DNA of 64,000 bases from Engraulis encrasicolus (GCF_034702125.1 NW_026945753.1:281001-345000), one strand, 5' to 3'. Shown: positions 50,866 to 62,352, counted from the first letter of the stretch. Program-made: numbers and translations. Notes: generated from the sequence alone by a model not told the origin.

Positions 50866-51842
50866 CTTAAAGGCCAACTTCCGATAAAAAACAGTTACTC
50901 GCTCCTTTTGAAAAACGGCCGGTCACCTCAAGTTAAACTCACATGCAAGGCTTCATAGTGGTGCGCCACCTCGCCTGGCTGTGTTTCCCAATTGACATAA
51001 ACAATGCAGAGCCATGAGAGAATAATGATAGCCTGTCTGTGTTGTAGAAGGAGAGAAGTGCCGCACACTCACAAGTTAAATAAACAGTTTTTTAATGTGA
51101 CAACGTTTCGGCCTGCCGGCCTTCTTCAGGTCACGTGTGAAGAAGGCCGGCAGGCCGAAACGTTGTCACATTAAAAAACTGTTTATTTAACTTGTGAGTG
51201 TGCGGCACCTCTCTCCTTCTACAATTATATTTTCTGGTTGCCAGCACCTCTGTTTCTGGTGTGCGTTTTGCACCTCCACTCATCAGCCTGTCTGTGTTGC
51301 GTCACATCGGAAGAAGGCATTGCCCACATGGGTTTATGTCGACCCATTTTTCAAAAAACATGTTGAGTATTTTTTTTTCTGCTTGCTTTCAAAACAAGGA
51401 ACGGTGGCCTGGTGGCCTGAAACATAGCTTAGCCTAGCTACTCTCAGAAACACACAGAGCACACAGCCAGTTTACATACAGCCTCCCCAGAGTTTAGTCG
51501 ACCCATGCCTGCAGTTTGCCTAGGGGTCGCTGTCAAGAGAGCACAGCCCTGAATAGAGCCTGCACTCAACCGATGGCGCCCCTATAGTGCAGTATCACCT
51601 GGGAAGTGGCGATTCGATAACATTTATAATCTCTCTGCAAATCAGCCAATCAGAGACGGATATCCACGAGAAACCCGGAAAACCCTCTCGTTAGTCCACA
51701 AGCCACCTTATAGCTTGCAAAAACGGCTTGAAACAAAACAACCAAAACGTTTTTTTCAAACAAAATCAACGCGTAACGCATTCAATAACAATGCCGAACA
51801 CAGCAATATTAATGAAATTACGTTGGGAGTTCATCTTTAGGC
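50866..51842. repeat. R1 repeat, copy 2, carrying a hairpin insertion
   Basis: The same family as 1698-2490 and 60121-60822. It is interrupted at 51045-51285 by the hairpin element. It was present before the unit duplication because both units carry it at the same place. Confidence 0.7.
51045..51285. mobile_element. Hairpin insertion with 14-bp target-site duplication
   Basis: A near-perfect palindrome (about 51045-51222) centred on caggtcacgtgtgaag has arms with aacgtttcggcctgccggcc. The flanks gcctgtctgtgttg (51031-51044 and 51286-51299) are identical, and the paralogous site in unit 2 (near 60290) is empty. The size of the duplication suggests a retroposed element. Confidence 0.8.
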
Positions 51843-51857
51843 TGACCAACATGGTAC

Positions 51858-52163
51858 TGTAAGGGGTCTTACACACCAAGGCGGTAAAGCGTCGCGGAAG
51901 TAGGGAGCCAGCTCCACGCCGCGCTGCATTTGGAAAATAGAACTCGAGCGTATTTTTCACGCCGGTGACTGGCGGTGTCTCATTCAAATGAATGGCAAAG
52001 TAGCATGCTAGCTTTAGCTGTGGGGAGGGTTTTGAACAGGACTGGCCGCGCACGCCGACACTGTCAGTGTGCAAGGCAGAGAAAAGCACGCCGGCCAAAA
52101 CTAAGCAGAAAGACCGCGTCCGTCCTGCGACCGTTCCGTTCCGCCTTGGTATGTTTTGGCCCT
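51858..52163. mobile_element. Short TIR element, Harbinger-like
   Basis: The left end ggggtcttacacaccaaggc is related in inverse to the right end gccttggtatgttttggccc. It is flanked by taa on both sides and is absent from the paralogous position near 60838. A 3-bp TWA duplication is typical of PIF/Harbinger. Confidence 0.55.
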
Positions 52164-52257
52164 AATATGTTAAGAATTGTGGCTCTAGCTTGATGGCACA
52201 CCAACAGTTCATCTCTCGTCAGTTTCACTGTTTCTCCCATACCAAGGTTGTTGGTGA

Positions 52258-53460
52258 GCCCCCCCCCCCCCCCCTCCAATTGTACATCAAATTCTACCAC
52301 CTGTCAGATGGTAGCCTTAGTAGGCCAGCTCTGGCCAATCCTAGTTGTTTAACCCTCTGAGGTCTAAGGCCTTTCAGAGGCTTTTAGGCTGCTTGCACCA
52401 CCCTGACATTTTCAAGTATTTTCAGGTAACAGTAAGCATCTATGCAAAAGTGGAATATATGGTTGTATTGTGACAAGAAATAATCTGAAAAAAAATTGGA
52501 TGTCATACAAACATGTTTTATTTAAATTGAGTATAAACACAACTGTACAAAAAAACAGGTTTCAGATGTCTTCAAAAAGTTCAAGAAAACACACAATAAA
52601 TATATCTAGCCAAGACTTTTGAAGTTTGAATCTTGTAAACAAATGTGTTGGCAGCATAAAAGTGAAAAGGGCATTTAGAAATGTTTTGTTGTTTTCATAC
52701 AAAATGCAAAAAAGAATGACTATGTCACTGCCACTGCCTGTCTCATTTGAATACTAATGAGATAGGTGTGAAAAACCTCTAATGGCCCACACCCCCCTGT
52801 CAATCCCCATGTGCTCTGATAGCCCCAACCCCCCTGTCACTCTACGTCTGCTGTGTTTACCCTACCTGAAAGGGGCGTGTTGTCACCTCTGAATAGCCAC
52901 TCAAGCACCGGTACTTTACATGTGAATAGCTATAGGTGTGGCTGCTACAGGCAGAGAGTACAGAATATGCGAAGATTTCTTTTCACTTTCTTTAAATTGG
53001 GCCAGTTATGTAATTTATTTAATATATATATATATTTGAAATCTGGAAGGTCTAAGGTTTGGTCTAATGGTCTAATGGAGGTCTAATGGCATAACTTATG
53101 TGTTTCAATGACAAAAACCCACAGAGTTACAGATTTGTTTTTGGAGACATGTCAAATTGCCCTCTCAAGGGCACTTAGACCTCAATGGGTTAAACAAGAA
53201 AAGACAGACCTAAAACTAAATTTGGTGAGGGCAATGACGCCACGTTGGCCATTCTTAGGGGTGTAAATCACAGCCTCCATGATGATGAGATTCAATATAG
53301 ATGTCTTATTATTCGTTGCCATTCGATTATTTTCTATACTTAAGAATGCCCCACAATACGATACAATACGATTCGATGAAATTTTTTCCCAATTACTTTT
53401 CGATTCATCATGAGATTATATCGCGAGATCTAGATATATTTTGATTACTATTTACACCCC
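52258..53460. other. Unit-1-specific inserted sequence
   Basis: This starts at a run of C (52258-52275) and lies between ggttgttggtgagc and atagcacctt, which are almost adjacent in unit 2 (about 60930-60950). It holds AT-rich, repeat-like sequence with several tctaatgg words near 53060 and cgatacaatacgattcgatg near 53358. No coding sequence was recognised. Confidence 0.45.
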
Positions 53461-53741
53461 TAGCAATCTCTATGGCCTACTTAAAATTAAATTTGTTGAC
53501 ACAGCAAATAGCACCTTCTTCATGACTTTTGGTAGTTCAACTTTGCCAAGGTTTCAGTCTTGGAAGAATGTGAAAATTGTGAATTGTTTAAATATTTTAA
53601 GAACTTGTAACACTCCTGTCAACATCAAACAGTTCCTTCCCAACCAATAAGCGCCTGATCTCACCTGAGTATAGGGCTGCTATGCGATGATTCAATTACT
53701 ACCTGCACCTGCCAAGCTAATATTGATACTTGTGTTTTCAG

Positions 53742-54008
53742 GGATTCCAGCCCCAGAGGGTCTGGCTTTGATCTCCACCACTGCATCAACTGCTACAATC
53801 GACTGGCAGGTGTCTTCTAAGATACAGAAGACTCATCACAGCTTCCTGGTCTCTTACCAGAGCAAAGGGACTCAGTCAAAGGACATCTCTGCGAAGTCAT
53901 GCAGCACAGAGATAACAGGCCTGAAACCAGGAACTGACTACACTGTTACAGTCTACACTGAGCTACAACATGGAGGGAAAAGCCTGTCTGCTTCTGTTCA
54001 CATGACCG
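53742..54008 (+). CDS. FN3 domain 2 (gene C)
   Basis: The 267-bp exon (acceptor cttgtgttttcag, donor accg|gtaaga) is phase 1-1, residues 98-186. It begins IPAPEGLALISTTAST and keeps the core IDWQV, SFLVSYQS, ITGLKPGTDYTVTVYTEL and SASVHMT. It is paired with FN3-1 as in tandem FN3 arrays. It differs from its duplicate FN3-4 at about 25 codons by replacement and 4 by silent change. Confidence 0.85.
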
Positions 54009-54155
54009 GTAAGACACTGGCTCATTGCTATATATTTTTACTCAATAATTCACACTTGGCGCGTTCAGGCTAGATATGAAGGATTTTGTGCAGGCATGAT
54101 GTAAGGAAGGTGGAGAGTTTGTGTATGTCGCCTTCTAAGGTTTTCGAACATTCTA

Positions 54156-57100
54156 CACAGTAAATTGTGTAGTGTTAAAATAACACTTAAAGAGTTAAAA
54201 TTAACACTGTTCTAGTGTCTATTTGGTCCTGCTCCAGATCAGTGTTAAACACTGGTGTTAGATTTATAGTGTTAAGCTAACACTATAAAGAGTAAAGCAG
54301 TTTCGGGGAGCACCCTACTAACAATTTTTAGTTCTAAGAAGGTTCCTGGAACACAAGCCCTTGGTTCCAGTTCAGGTCTGGGTACGTCCCCAGAGAGTTA
54401 TGTTTGGTTATTTTTCCGTTCTCACTTGGTTGGCAGGAAAGTTTAATTTTCGTTCCTAGAATGTTATATGTGTAGTTCCCATTCCGTTCCCTTATTGTTC
54501 TCTCACCGTCACTTTATTCCTGTTCATGTCATGTTTGTTCCCTTGCCATTCCCATATCGTCGGCTTGCTACCAAAACCGCCTAAGTCCGAATTTGGTCGA
54601 AATGAGATTTTTGCATAAACTTACTCCCCTACCACGGCTGCATCACCCTGCCTTTCTGCCAGGGTCATTGATCAATCACAACAGTCACCAGAGTCAAAAA
54701 TCTGTATGTATAAAGTCACACACTGCCTATGAGAAAATGAATGACCAGGGACGTAGCTATAGGGAAGACAAGGAGGGCATTTGCCTGTAGGCCTAGGGCC
54801 CTCCTGCAGGTGGCAGGGGTAGGGGCCCTATTATGATCTTGACAGGTGGTATGGGGGCCCTATCTATTCATCCTGGGGCCCTGTGCACAATTGTTCTGCC
54901 AATGTGAATGACTTGGGTAACTTGACTTAGCCATTTTTGATGCAAGAAGCAGTTTATTTACATTTTTTTTCTCTCTCTCTCTTTCTCTCTTCAAAGACAA
55001 TGGCCATGTTTCAAAACTTCGTCCTTAGACATCTCTCTGAGATAATCTTGTTACCACACAATAGTTGTAGCCTTACATTAATTTATGATATAACGAATTT
55101 CAGCAATCAGTAATCATGTGCTTTATGTGATGTTATCACAGGTTTGTAGAAGACTGCCACAGACTATATTTTCTTATGACCACCTGTTATTTCATGCAAT
55201 TATCTAATGATTTGTGGTGTAGATTTTCAACAGCAATGAGTTGATGTCTCTAGTGCAATACATAAATGCATAGACAGTAAGATGACCAACTCTGATGTGT
55301 AAAGGATCCAGTAGTGGTTCTATACCATATTCTGAATGCCACTGCCATGGTGTTGAAGTGGGCGTGGCACAGTTCTAAGATCAGGTTACCTCGGTCATGG
55401 GCAAGGTTGGGAGTGTGGGGCAGTTCTATGGGCATGGAAAATAGCAGAAGTTAATCAAAGATGATAAACAAGGAGGAGACAGTTTGTGAGGAGGTACGAG
55501 GACCAAAAGAAGTGCCCCACCCCTTCATCCTCCTCCATGACTGATGGGACCTCAACATGGAGATTGGAGGCCACTGCATAGCTTACTCTGTGTGGTACTG
55601 CAATCTGGATCTATCCTGATCTGAGCAATGAATGTATTACTACTATAACATAAAAAAGTTTTACTTTCGATGAGAATGTAATGTCATTGAAAGCTAATAC
55701 GAGTGAAAGTGCTAGAAAGTAAAAGAAATCTGTGAAAATCTGTTGGTAGACATGATATTTACCAGCATGCTAGATTGTTACAAGGTCTACAAAAACGTTT
55801 CAATTATTCACCATTTCCAGGATTCAAGTTTTCTCCCCCATTATTTTGAGTGATTACTACTTTTTGGGAGTGCACGCACCAAGCAATACACGGGTGTTAA
55901 GTGCAGGCGCAGACGCCGACCTTTGTTGGTCTTTTGTCATTCAGAATTAAAGTTTGGAATAAAAATAAAAAAGAATAGTATGACTATCAAAATAATGTGC
56001 ATTGCATTGTTCTTGTTGTGCTGCATCAAATAATTTACTTTAAAGTGTTTTGTTTTCCTTAGGAGCCATTTCATGTTTGACTTGCAGCTTCACTCAAAAT
56101 AAATAAATAAAATAAATTAACATCTTAGACAGGTACTGTTTGTAGTGGACCAATGACACAGACAGGATGACAGGATGATGCAGATATGGTAGGGGAGTAA
56201 AGTTCTGCAAAAATCTCCTTTGACCAAAATTATTAGGGGGGACTCACAATTGCTCTTTGCCCAGGGTCTCAGATTTCCTAGAACCGCCACTGATGTTTGG
56301 CGCCCCCTTTGGTGCCTAGTTTTTCCCTGTTTTCCGAAAACCCCAAAATCGGACTTAGGCGGTTTTGGTAGCAAGCCGACGATATGGTTCCCTTAACCTT
56401 GTTGGTTGCATATTTGGTTCCTTAGACATGCTCCTGATGTTCCCCCAACCTTGTTTATTATTGTGAATGTGTTTTGGTCCTGCCCCACTATCTCTCACCA
56501 TAGTTGAGGTACCCTGATCATGGTAATTAAGCACCTCCCATCCTCCACCATGACTGAAACACCCTGCGCCTGGCATCAGTTTGCCACACTGCTCTCTTCA
56601 GATAATGTTTAAAGTTGCTGAAAACATGTAAAATGTCTATGGTTTGTACATCAGTCTATGCTGTACTGCACTACAATGTGAGAGAAGTATCAGATGAGCA
56701 TGTATATCAAATGTTTTCCTTAATCAAGTTTAAAATTTAACCATACCATCTACATCAAGTGCACAATGGAGCAAGCAATGTAACATGTGCTGTTACTGAC
56801 TAGCTCACAAAGCAAGGCACAAGATGTAGCTAACAAATGCCATAAGCCAAAAACGCCTTTAGCTTGCTTGCAAACATGAAGTGCACAATGGAGCAAACAA
56901 TGTAACATGTGCTGTTACTGACTAGCTCACAAAGCAAGGCAGAAGATGTAGCTAACAAATGCCATAAGCCAAAAGCGCCTTTAGCTTGCTTGCAAAGCAG
57001 GTAAACAAGCGCTATGCTGTGCCATGCTGACCAGCCAGCAGGCAGGCAGGCAGGCAAATGTTTAAAGCACTGTGACAGTCCAGGTTTATATACAGGCTCA

Positions 57101-57648
57101 AGAGTACCATGTGACCAGATTGATTAGGAGTTTTTCAGGTGCAAGCAATTGAGTCATGGTATACCAGCCCTAAGTAATTAGGTTTGGCAAGGCGCTGATG
57201 GACAGATTGGTTGTGAGGGGCCTGCTTGTTACCGGCAAAGGTGTAACAAGTTCTCAAGTTATTTCTTTCACTCAACACATCTTTTGTGTGATGTTGTGTG
57301 CACAGCCAAACCGTAGATCAACACAACCAAGTTGAGTTAAATGAATGAAATGGAATAAATTAAAAAAAAGATTGTGTTCATGATGAAATCTGGAGGAAAT
57401 ACTGTTGCTAATATGTAGACGTATATGATTTAATCGGGTGGACAGTCATCATTGCTTATGCTCTGAACAACAAACTCCATCACCTCGAGGAGGCGGGGGC
57501 TCTCTGGAGTACTTCTAACTCCACACAATTTAACAACTTCATTTGACACTGACACTGGAGAGCATCTCACTCCATTTGGTGTTGGAATTACTCCAATAGT
57601 GTTAATAAGCCTTAACACTGCAAAATTAACACTGGCAAATTTACTGTG
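54156..57648. mobile_element. TA-flanked element in unit 1, with T1 nested inside
   Basis: The ends cacagtaaattg and aatttactgtg are inverted and flanked by TA. Unit 2 has the uninterrupted target (cattctactctgtatag near 61588). Both ends hold many agtgttaa/ttaacact words. The T1 element at 54555-56385 and a pair of about 125-bp direct repeats (about 56757-56870 and 56880-56995) are nested inside. TA duplication points to Tc1/mariner-type insertion. Confidence 0.75.
54555..56385. mobile_element. TIR element T1, copy 2
   Basis: The same roughly 36-bp ends as 33336-35231, and the two copies align along almost the whole length with scattered substitutions and a shorter (CT) tract. Non-autonomous. 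Confidence 0.8.
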
Positions 57649-57777
57649 TACTCTGTATAGTAGAGTATAGATATTACACAGCTTTAGTAGATTCAGGGTT
57701 CATTGTTTGGATCTACTGTATCTACTGTACCATTACAATATTACAGAATGTATTTTTTTCTACCCATTTCTCCTTAG

Positions 57778-58251
57778 TATATGATGCTGTGCCAATGAAG
57801 AAAATCAAAGAACTCAAGGAGAAGAATAAAATGTTGGAGCAGAAACTTCAAGAGAAAGTGAAAGAGCAAGTAGTGAAAGACATAGAGCTGGAGAAGACAC
57901 AGAGACAACTAGAACAAAAGATCAAAGAAGGGGATGATATTAGACAACTATTAGTGGACAGGAATGATGAGTTAGAAATGATCAAACAACAACTGGAGAA
58001 GATGAGAGAAAGAGAGGGGGTGAGAGAGATAGAACTGGAGAGGACGAGTAAAAGAGAGAGGGAGAGAGAGGAACTACTGGAGAAGATGAGCAGTGAGGTG
58101 GAGACCAGTAAAAGACAACTGGAGTCACTGGGAAAGGAACTGCAGGACAGGAACAGCCAACTACAGGAGCTGAGAAGACAACTGATGGAGAAAGAGAGAG
58201 AACTGGAGGAGAGAGATGTACAGCTGATGAAAGAGGAAGAACACGGAAAAG
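57778..58251 (+). CDS. Coiled-coil exon 1 (gene C)
   Basis: The 474-bp exon (acceptor ccatttctccttag, donor aaag|gtagta) is phase 1-1, residues 187-344. From YDAVPMKKIKELKEKNKM onward it is almost entirely E, K, R, Q and L with heptad-spaced Leu/Ile, for example QLESLGKELQDRNSQLQELR. It probably forms a parallel coiled coil for dimerisation. If the donor is not used, the frame ends four residues later (GSMA, stop), a possible alternative C-terminus. Confidence 0.75.
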
Positions 58252-58353
58252 GTAGTATGGCATAACAAAACACTCATGATTATTAATATATGGTTTGTGT
58301 AGGTTGTTACATATGATGAATACTACACGTACATTTTCTAGCTGTAGTGAAAA

Positions 58354-58355
<2 letters not shown>

Positions 58356-58390
<35 letters not shown>

Positions 58391-58418
58391 CGTGCATGCT
58401 TGCGTGCATGTGTGTGTT
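58356..58418. repeat. (GT)n tract before linker exon 1
   Basis: About 30 bp of (GT)n plus gcgtgcatgc-type units, ending about 8 bp before the linker exon acceptor. The duplicate is at 62099-62148. Confidence 0.93.
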
Positions 58419-58426
58419 TGTTCCAG

Positions 58427-58477
58427 ATCCAGATCATCATAGGAGAAGAAGATTCAGCAAAGGGGAGCCCCCAGACA
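58427..58477 (+). CDS. Linker exon 1 (gene C)
   Basis: The 51-bp exon (acceptor gtgtttgttccag, donor gaca|gtaaga) is phase 1-1 and codes DPDHHRRRRFSKGEPPD plus one base. It is strongly basic and could act as a hinge or nuclear-localisation-like patch. It is duplicated exactly in coding content at 62154-62204. Confidence 0.6.
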
Positions 58478-58629
58478 GTAAGACATCATTCACATCAGCT
58501 CCACTTGACACCTCGTGTCAAAAACAGTAAAGGCATAAGAGTAACAATAAATAATCAAACAAGCTAGTACTGAAACCCACTCTAATTTCTTTGTGCAAAC
58601 ATCATACTGTTGGTTACTCATACACTCAT

Positions 58630-58912
58630 GGGCAGTCATGGGTTAGGGCACCAGACTTTTAGCCCCCAAAGGTTGCTGGTTCGACTCCCCACCCGCCAGA
58701 TTGGTGGGGGGAGTAATTGAAAAGTGCTCTCCTCCATCTTCCTCTATGACCTAGGTACCCTGAGTATAGTTTCGTCCCGCCGCTCCCTTTTGGGCGCCAT
58801 TGGGGGCTGCCCCCTGTTTTGGTGAGGTATGAGTGCAATTGTGTTGTGTGCAGTGTTGCCTTGTGTGGTGTGGAGTGCCGTGTCACAATGACAATGGGAG
58901 TTGGAGGTTTTT
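58630..58912 (+). repeat. S1 SINE, copy 2
   Basis: cagtcatgggttagggcacc, a B box ggttcgactcc and gggcgccattgggggctgcc are clear. It is the duplicate of 62353-62640, sharing position relative to the linker exon, so the SINE inserted before the unit duplication. Confidence 0.75.
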
Positions 58913-59067
58913 TTTTTCCAGCTGGGATTTCATACTGTAGTCAACTCTACAACATGTATTATATCTCACCTCAGTTTGAAACTGACGTGAATGCACTTTC
59001 TATGAATTATTGATACTAGGGAAGTGATATTGTCTCATCATCTAGATTGAACATCAGGCTTAATACC

Positions 59068-59094
59068 TGTGTTTGTGTGTGTTTGTGTGTGTGT

Positions 59095-59151
<57 letters not shown>

Positions 59152-59156
59152 CGCGC
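59068..59156. repeat. (GT)n(GC)n tract at the duplication junction
   Basis: The left flank (catcaggcttaatacctgtg) matches the left flank of the (GT)n at 62790. The right flank (tttgcctactctcagaatga) matches the right flank of the (GT)n at 49124-49290. This chimaeric tract is the junction of the tandem duplication. Confidence 0.93.
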
Positions 59157-59238
59157 ATCTGGACCTTTGCCTACTCTCAGAATGAATTTGCTTCTGTTGA
59201 CATTTTGCAGTAAGACAGCGTGTTAACACTTTAGGACA

Positions 59239-59608
59239 TAAAGGGACACTGTGCAGGAAAGGGTCAAAAAGGGTACTGCAACTACGCTGCTCATTGAAAC
59301 TGGGCTGCCAATTGCCAAATTGGATCTTTACATGAAAGTTTTCTAAGTAATAAACAAATATTTTCTAGTATGGTCCAAGTACAGTCATTTTTGCATCTAA
59401 AAATTGCTATTTTTGAAAATTCAAAATGGCGGACCATGGAGAAGATCCCCCTTTTCATGTATGAAAAGTGCAATTTTCCCAGTCATAACTTAACAAATAC
59501 TTAGAATTTGATGGTGGTGGTAAGTATTCATGAAAAAGGTAACATTAGTGAATGAGTAGCATGAATTCTGGAAATAAACAACTAAAAATCTCACACAGTG
59601 TCCCTTTA
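59239..59608. repeat. MITE family M1, copy 4 (uninterrupted)
   Basis: The paralogue of the copy at 49377-50358, without the LINE. It represents the state of the locus before the LINE insertion. Confidence 0.85.
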
Positions 59609-59713
59609 ACTCAGCTGATCAATGTGCTACAGTGTAATAACAGATTATTATTGCATTCAGTGCATATGGAGCTAATATAGAACTAGGTAAATTGGTGTCT
59701 TCTTCTGTTTCAG

Positions 59714-59983
59714 ATATTCCAGTCCCAGAGGGACTGGCTGTGAGCTCCATCACTGCATCATCTGCTAGAATTAGCTGGCAGGTGCCTTCTGAGATGCAAA
59801 AGACTCCACACAGCTTCCTGGTTTCTTACCAAAGTGGAGGGACTGAACGAAAGACCATCTCTACCAAGTCCTGCAGCACAGACATCACAGGCCTGACACC
59901 AGGAACTGACTACACTGTTCAAGTCTACACTGAGCTCCAACATGGAGGAAAGAGCCAGCCTGCTTCTGTTGACTTGACAACAG
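59714..59983 (+). CDS. FN3 domain 3 (gene C; duplicate of FN3-1)
   Basis: The 270-bp exon has the same splice sites as FN3-1, phase 1-1, residues 362-451. It keeps ARISWQVPSEMQKTPHSFLV, ITGLTPGTDYTVQVYTEL and PASVDLTT. It differs from FN3-1 at about 11 residues, all between the first 30 bases and the F strand, while the last quarter and the following intron are identical. Confidence 0.85.
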
Positions 59984-60120
59984 GTGCACTCAATACAGTT
60001 AAACTGAGGAGAGGAAGGGGTGTGTGTGAGAGAGAGAGAAAGAGAGATAGAAAGATAGAGAGAGAGAGAGGGAGGGGGCGAGAGAGCGAGAGAGAGAGAA
60101 TTTGCATGAGGACAACACTG

Positions 60121-60822
60121 TAAAGGCCAACTTCTGATTAAAAAACAGTTTTACTCGCTTCTTTTGAAAAACGGACGGTCACCTCAAGTTAAACGCACAT
60201 GCAAGGCTTCATAGTGGTGCGTCACCTTGCCTGGCTGTGCTTCCCAATTGACATTAACAATGCAGAGCCAAGAGCGAATCATGAAAGCCTGTCTGTGTTG
60301 CGTCCTATAGAAAGAAGGCGTTGCCCGCATGGGTTTATGTAGACCCATTTTTCTAAAAACTAATTTTTTTCTGCTCGTTTTCAAAACAAGCAACGCCTGG
60401 TGGCCCGAAACCTAGCTTAGCCTAGCTACTCTAAGATAAACACAGAGCACACAGCCGGTTTACATACAGCCTCCCCACTCAACCCATGCCTGTAGTTCAC
60501 CTAGGGGTCGCTGTTGAGTGAGCACAGCCCTGAATGGAGCCTGCACCCCTCCGTTGGCGCCCCTATAGTGCAGTGCCACCCGGGGAAGTGGTGATTCGAT
60601 AACATCTCTCTGCAAATCAACCAATCAGAGACGGATATCCACGAGAAACCCGGAAAACCCTCTCGTTTGTCCACAAGCCACCTTACTAACTTGCAAAAAC
60701 GGCTTGAAACAAAAAAAACAGAACGTTTTTTTAAACAAAACCAACGCGTAACGCATTCAATATCAATGCCGAACACAGCAATATTAATGAAATTACGTTG
60801 GGAGTTCATCTTTAAGCTGACC
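60121..60822. repeat. R1 repeat, copy 3
   Basis: The duplicate of the copy at 50866-51842, lacking the hairpin insertion. Confidence 0.7.
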
Positions 60823-61181
60823 AACAGGGTACTGTAATATGTTACTTAAGAATTGTGGCTCTAGCTTGATGGCCCACCAACAGTTCATCTCTCGTCAGTT
60901 TCACTGTTTCTCCCATACCAAGGTTGTTGGTGAGCTTCCCCTAGAATAGCACCTTTCTCATGACTTTTGGTAGTTCAAATTTGCCAAGGTTTCAGTCTTG
61001 GAAGAATGTGAAAATTGTGAATTGTTTAAATATTTTAAGAACTTGTAACACTCCTGTCAACATCAAGCAGTTCCTTCCCAACCAATAAGCGCCTGATCTC
61101 ACCTGAGTATAAAGGGCTGCTATGCGATGATTCAATTACTACCTGCACCTGCCAAGCTAATATTGATACTTGTGTTTTCAG

Positions 61182-61448
61182 GGATTCCAGCCCCAGAGGG
61201 TCTGGCTGTGAACTTCATCACTGCATCAACTGCTAGAATTGTCTGGCAGGTGCCTACTGAGATGCAGAAGACTGCACACGGCTTCCTGGTCTCTTACCAG
61301 AGCAAAAGGACTCAGCCAAAGTTCATGTCTACTAAGTCATGCAGCACAGACATCACAGGCCTGACACCAGGAACTGGCTACACTGTTAGAGTCTACACTG
61401 AGCTACAACATGGACGAAAGAGTCATCCTGCTTCTGTTCAGATGACCG
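61182..61448 (+). CDS. FN3 domain 4 (gene C; duplicate of FN3-2)
   Basis: The 267-bp exon is phase 1-1, residues 452-540. Core positions are intact: PAPEGLAV, ARIVWQVP, GFLVSYQSK, ITGLTPGTGYTVRVYTEL and PASVQMT. Compared with FN3-2 the changes are almost all amino-acid replacements and fall mostly on strand A', the B-C and C-C' loops and the F-G region. Confidence 0.85.
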
Positions 61449-61711
61449 GTAAGACACTGGCTCATTGCTATATATTTTTACTCAATAATTCACATTTGGC
61501 GCATTCAGGCTAGATATGTAGGATTTTGTGCAGGCATGATGTATGAAAGGTGGAGAGTTTGTGTGTGTGTGTTTTTAAGGTTTTCGAACATTCTACTCTG
61601 TATAGCAGAGTATAGATATTACACAGCTTTAGTAGATTCAGGGTTCATTGTATGGATCTACTGTACCATTACAATATTACAGAATGTATTTTTCTACCCA
61701 TTTCTCCTTAG

Positions 61712-61996
61712 TATATGATGCTGTGCCAATGAAGAAAATCAAAGAACTCGAGGAGAAGAATAAAATGTTGGAGCAGAAACTTCAAGAGAAAGTGAAAGAG
61801 CAAGTAGAGAGAGAGGGACTACTGGAGAAGATGAGCAGTGAGGTGGAGACCAGTAAAAGACAACTGGAGTCACTGGGAAAGGAACTGCAGGACAGGAACA
61901 GCCAACTACAAGAGCTGACAACACAACTGATGGAGACACAGAGAGAACTGGAGGAGAGAGATGTACAGCTGATGAAAGAGGAAGAACACGGAAAAG
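61712..61996 (+). CDS. Coiled-coil exon 2 (gene C; shortened duplicate)
   Basis: The 285-bp exon is phase 1-1, residues 541-635, with the same ends as coiled-coil exon 1 (YDAVPMKKIKELEEKNKM; EERDVQLMKEEEHGK). It lacks 189 bp, exactly 63 codons, from the middle after KVKEQV. The duplicated remainder is nearly identical. A shorter rod would bring the second FN3 pair closer to the GTPase. Confidence 0.75.
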
Positions 61997-62153
61997 GTAG
62001 TATGGCATAACAAAACACTCATGATTATTAATATATGGTTTGTGTAGGTTGTTACATATGATAAATACTATACGTACATTTTCTAGCTGTAGTGAAAAAT
62101 GTGTGTGTGTGTGCGTGCGTGCATGCTTGCGTGCATGTGTGTGTTTGTTCCAG

Positions 62154-62204
62154 ATCCAGATCATCATAGGAGAAGAAGATTCAGCAAAGGGGAGCCCCCA
62201 GACA
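62154..62204 (+). CDS. Linker exon 2 (gene C)
   Basis: The duplicate of 58427-58477, phase 1-1, coding the same DPDHHRRRRFSKGEPPD. Its last base A completes ATG (Met) with the AIG1 exon. The intron upstream has a shorter (GT)n tract than its paralogue. Confidence 0.6.
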
Positions 62205-62352
62205 GTAAGACATCATTCACATCAGCTCCACTTGACACCTCGTGTCAAAAACAGCAAAGGCATAAGAGTAACAATAAATAATCAAACAAGCTAGTACTGA
62301 AACTCACTCCAATTTCTTTGTGCAAACATCATACTGTTGGCTACTCATACAC

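Noticed and set aside
57848..58440. Long serine- and cysteine-rich frames on the minus strand opposite the coiled-coil exons (also 61739-62167).
   Set aside because: They are antisense shadows of the E/K-rich coiled-coil coding strand.
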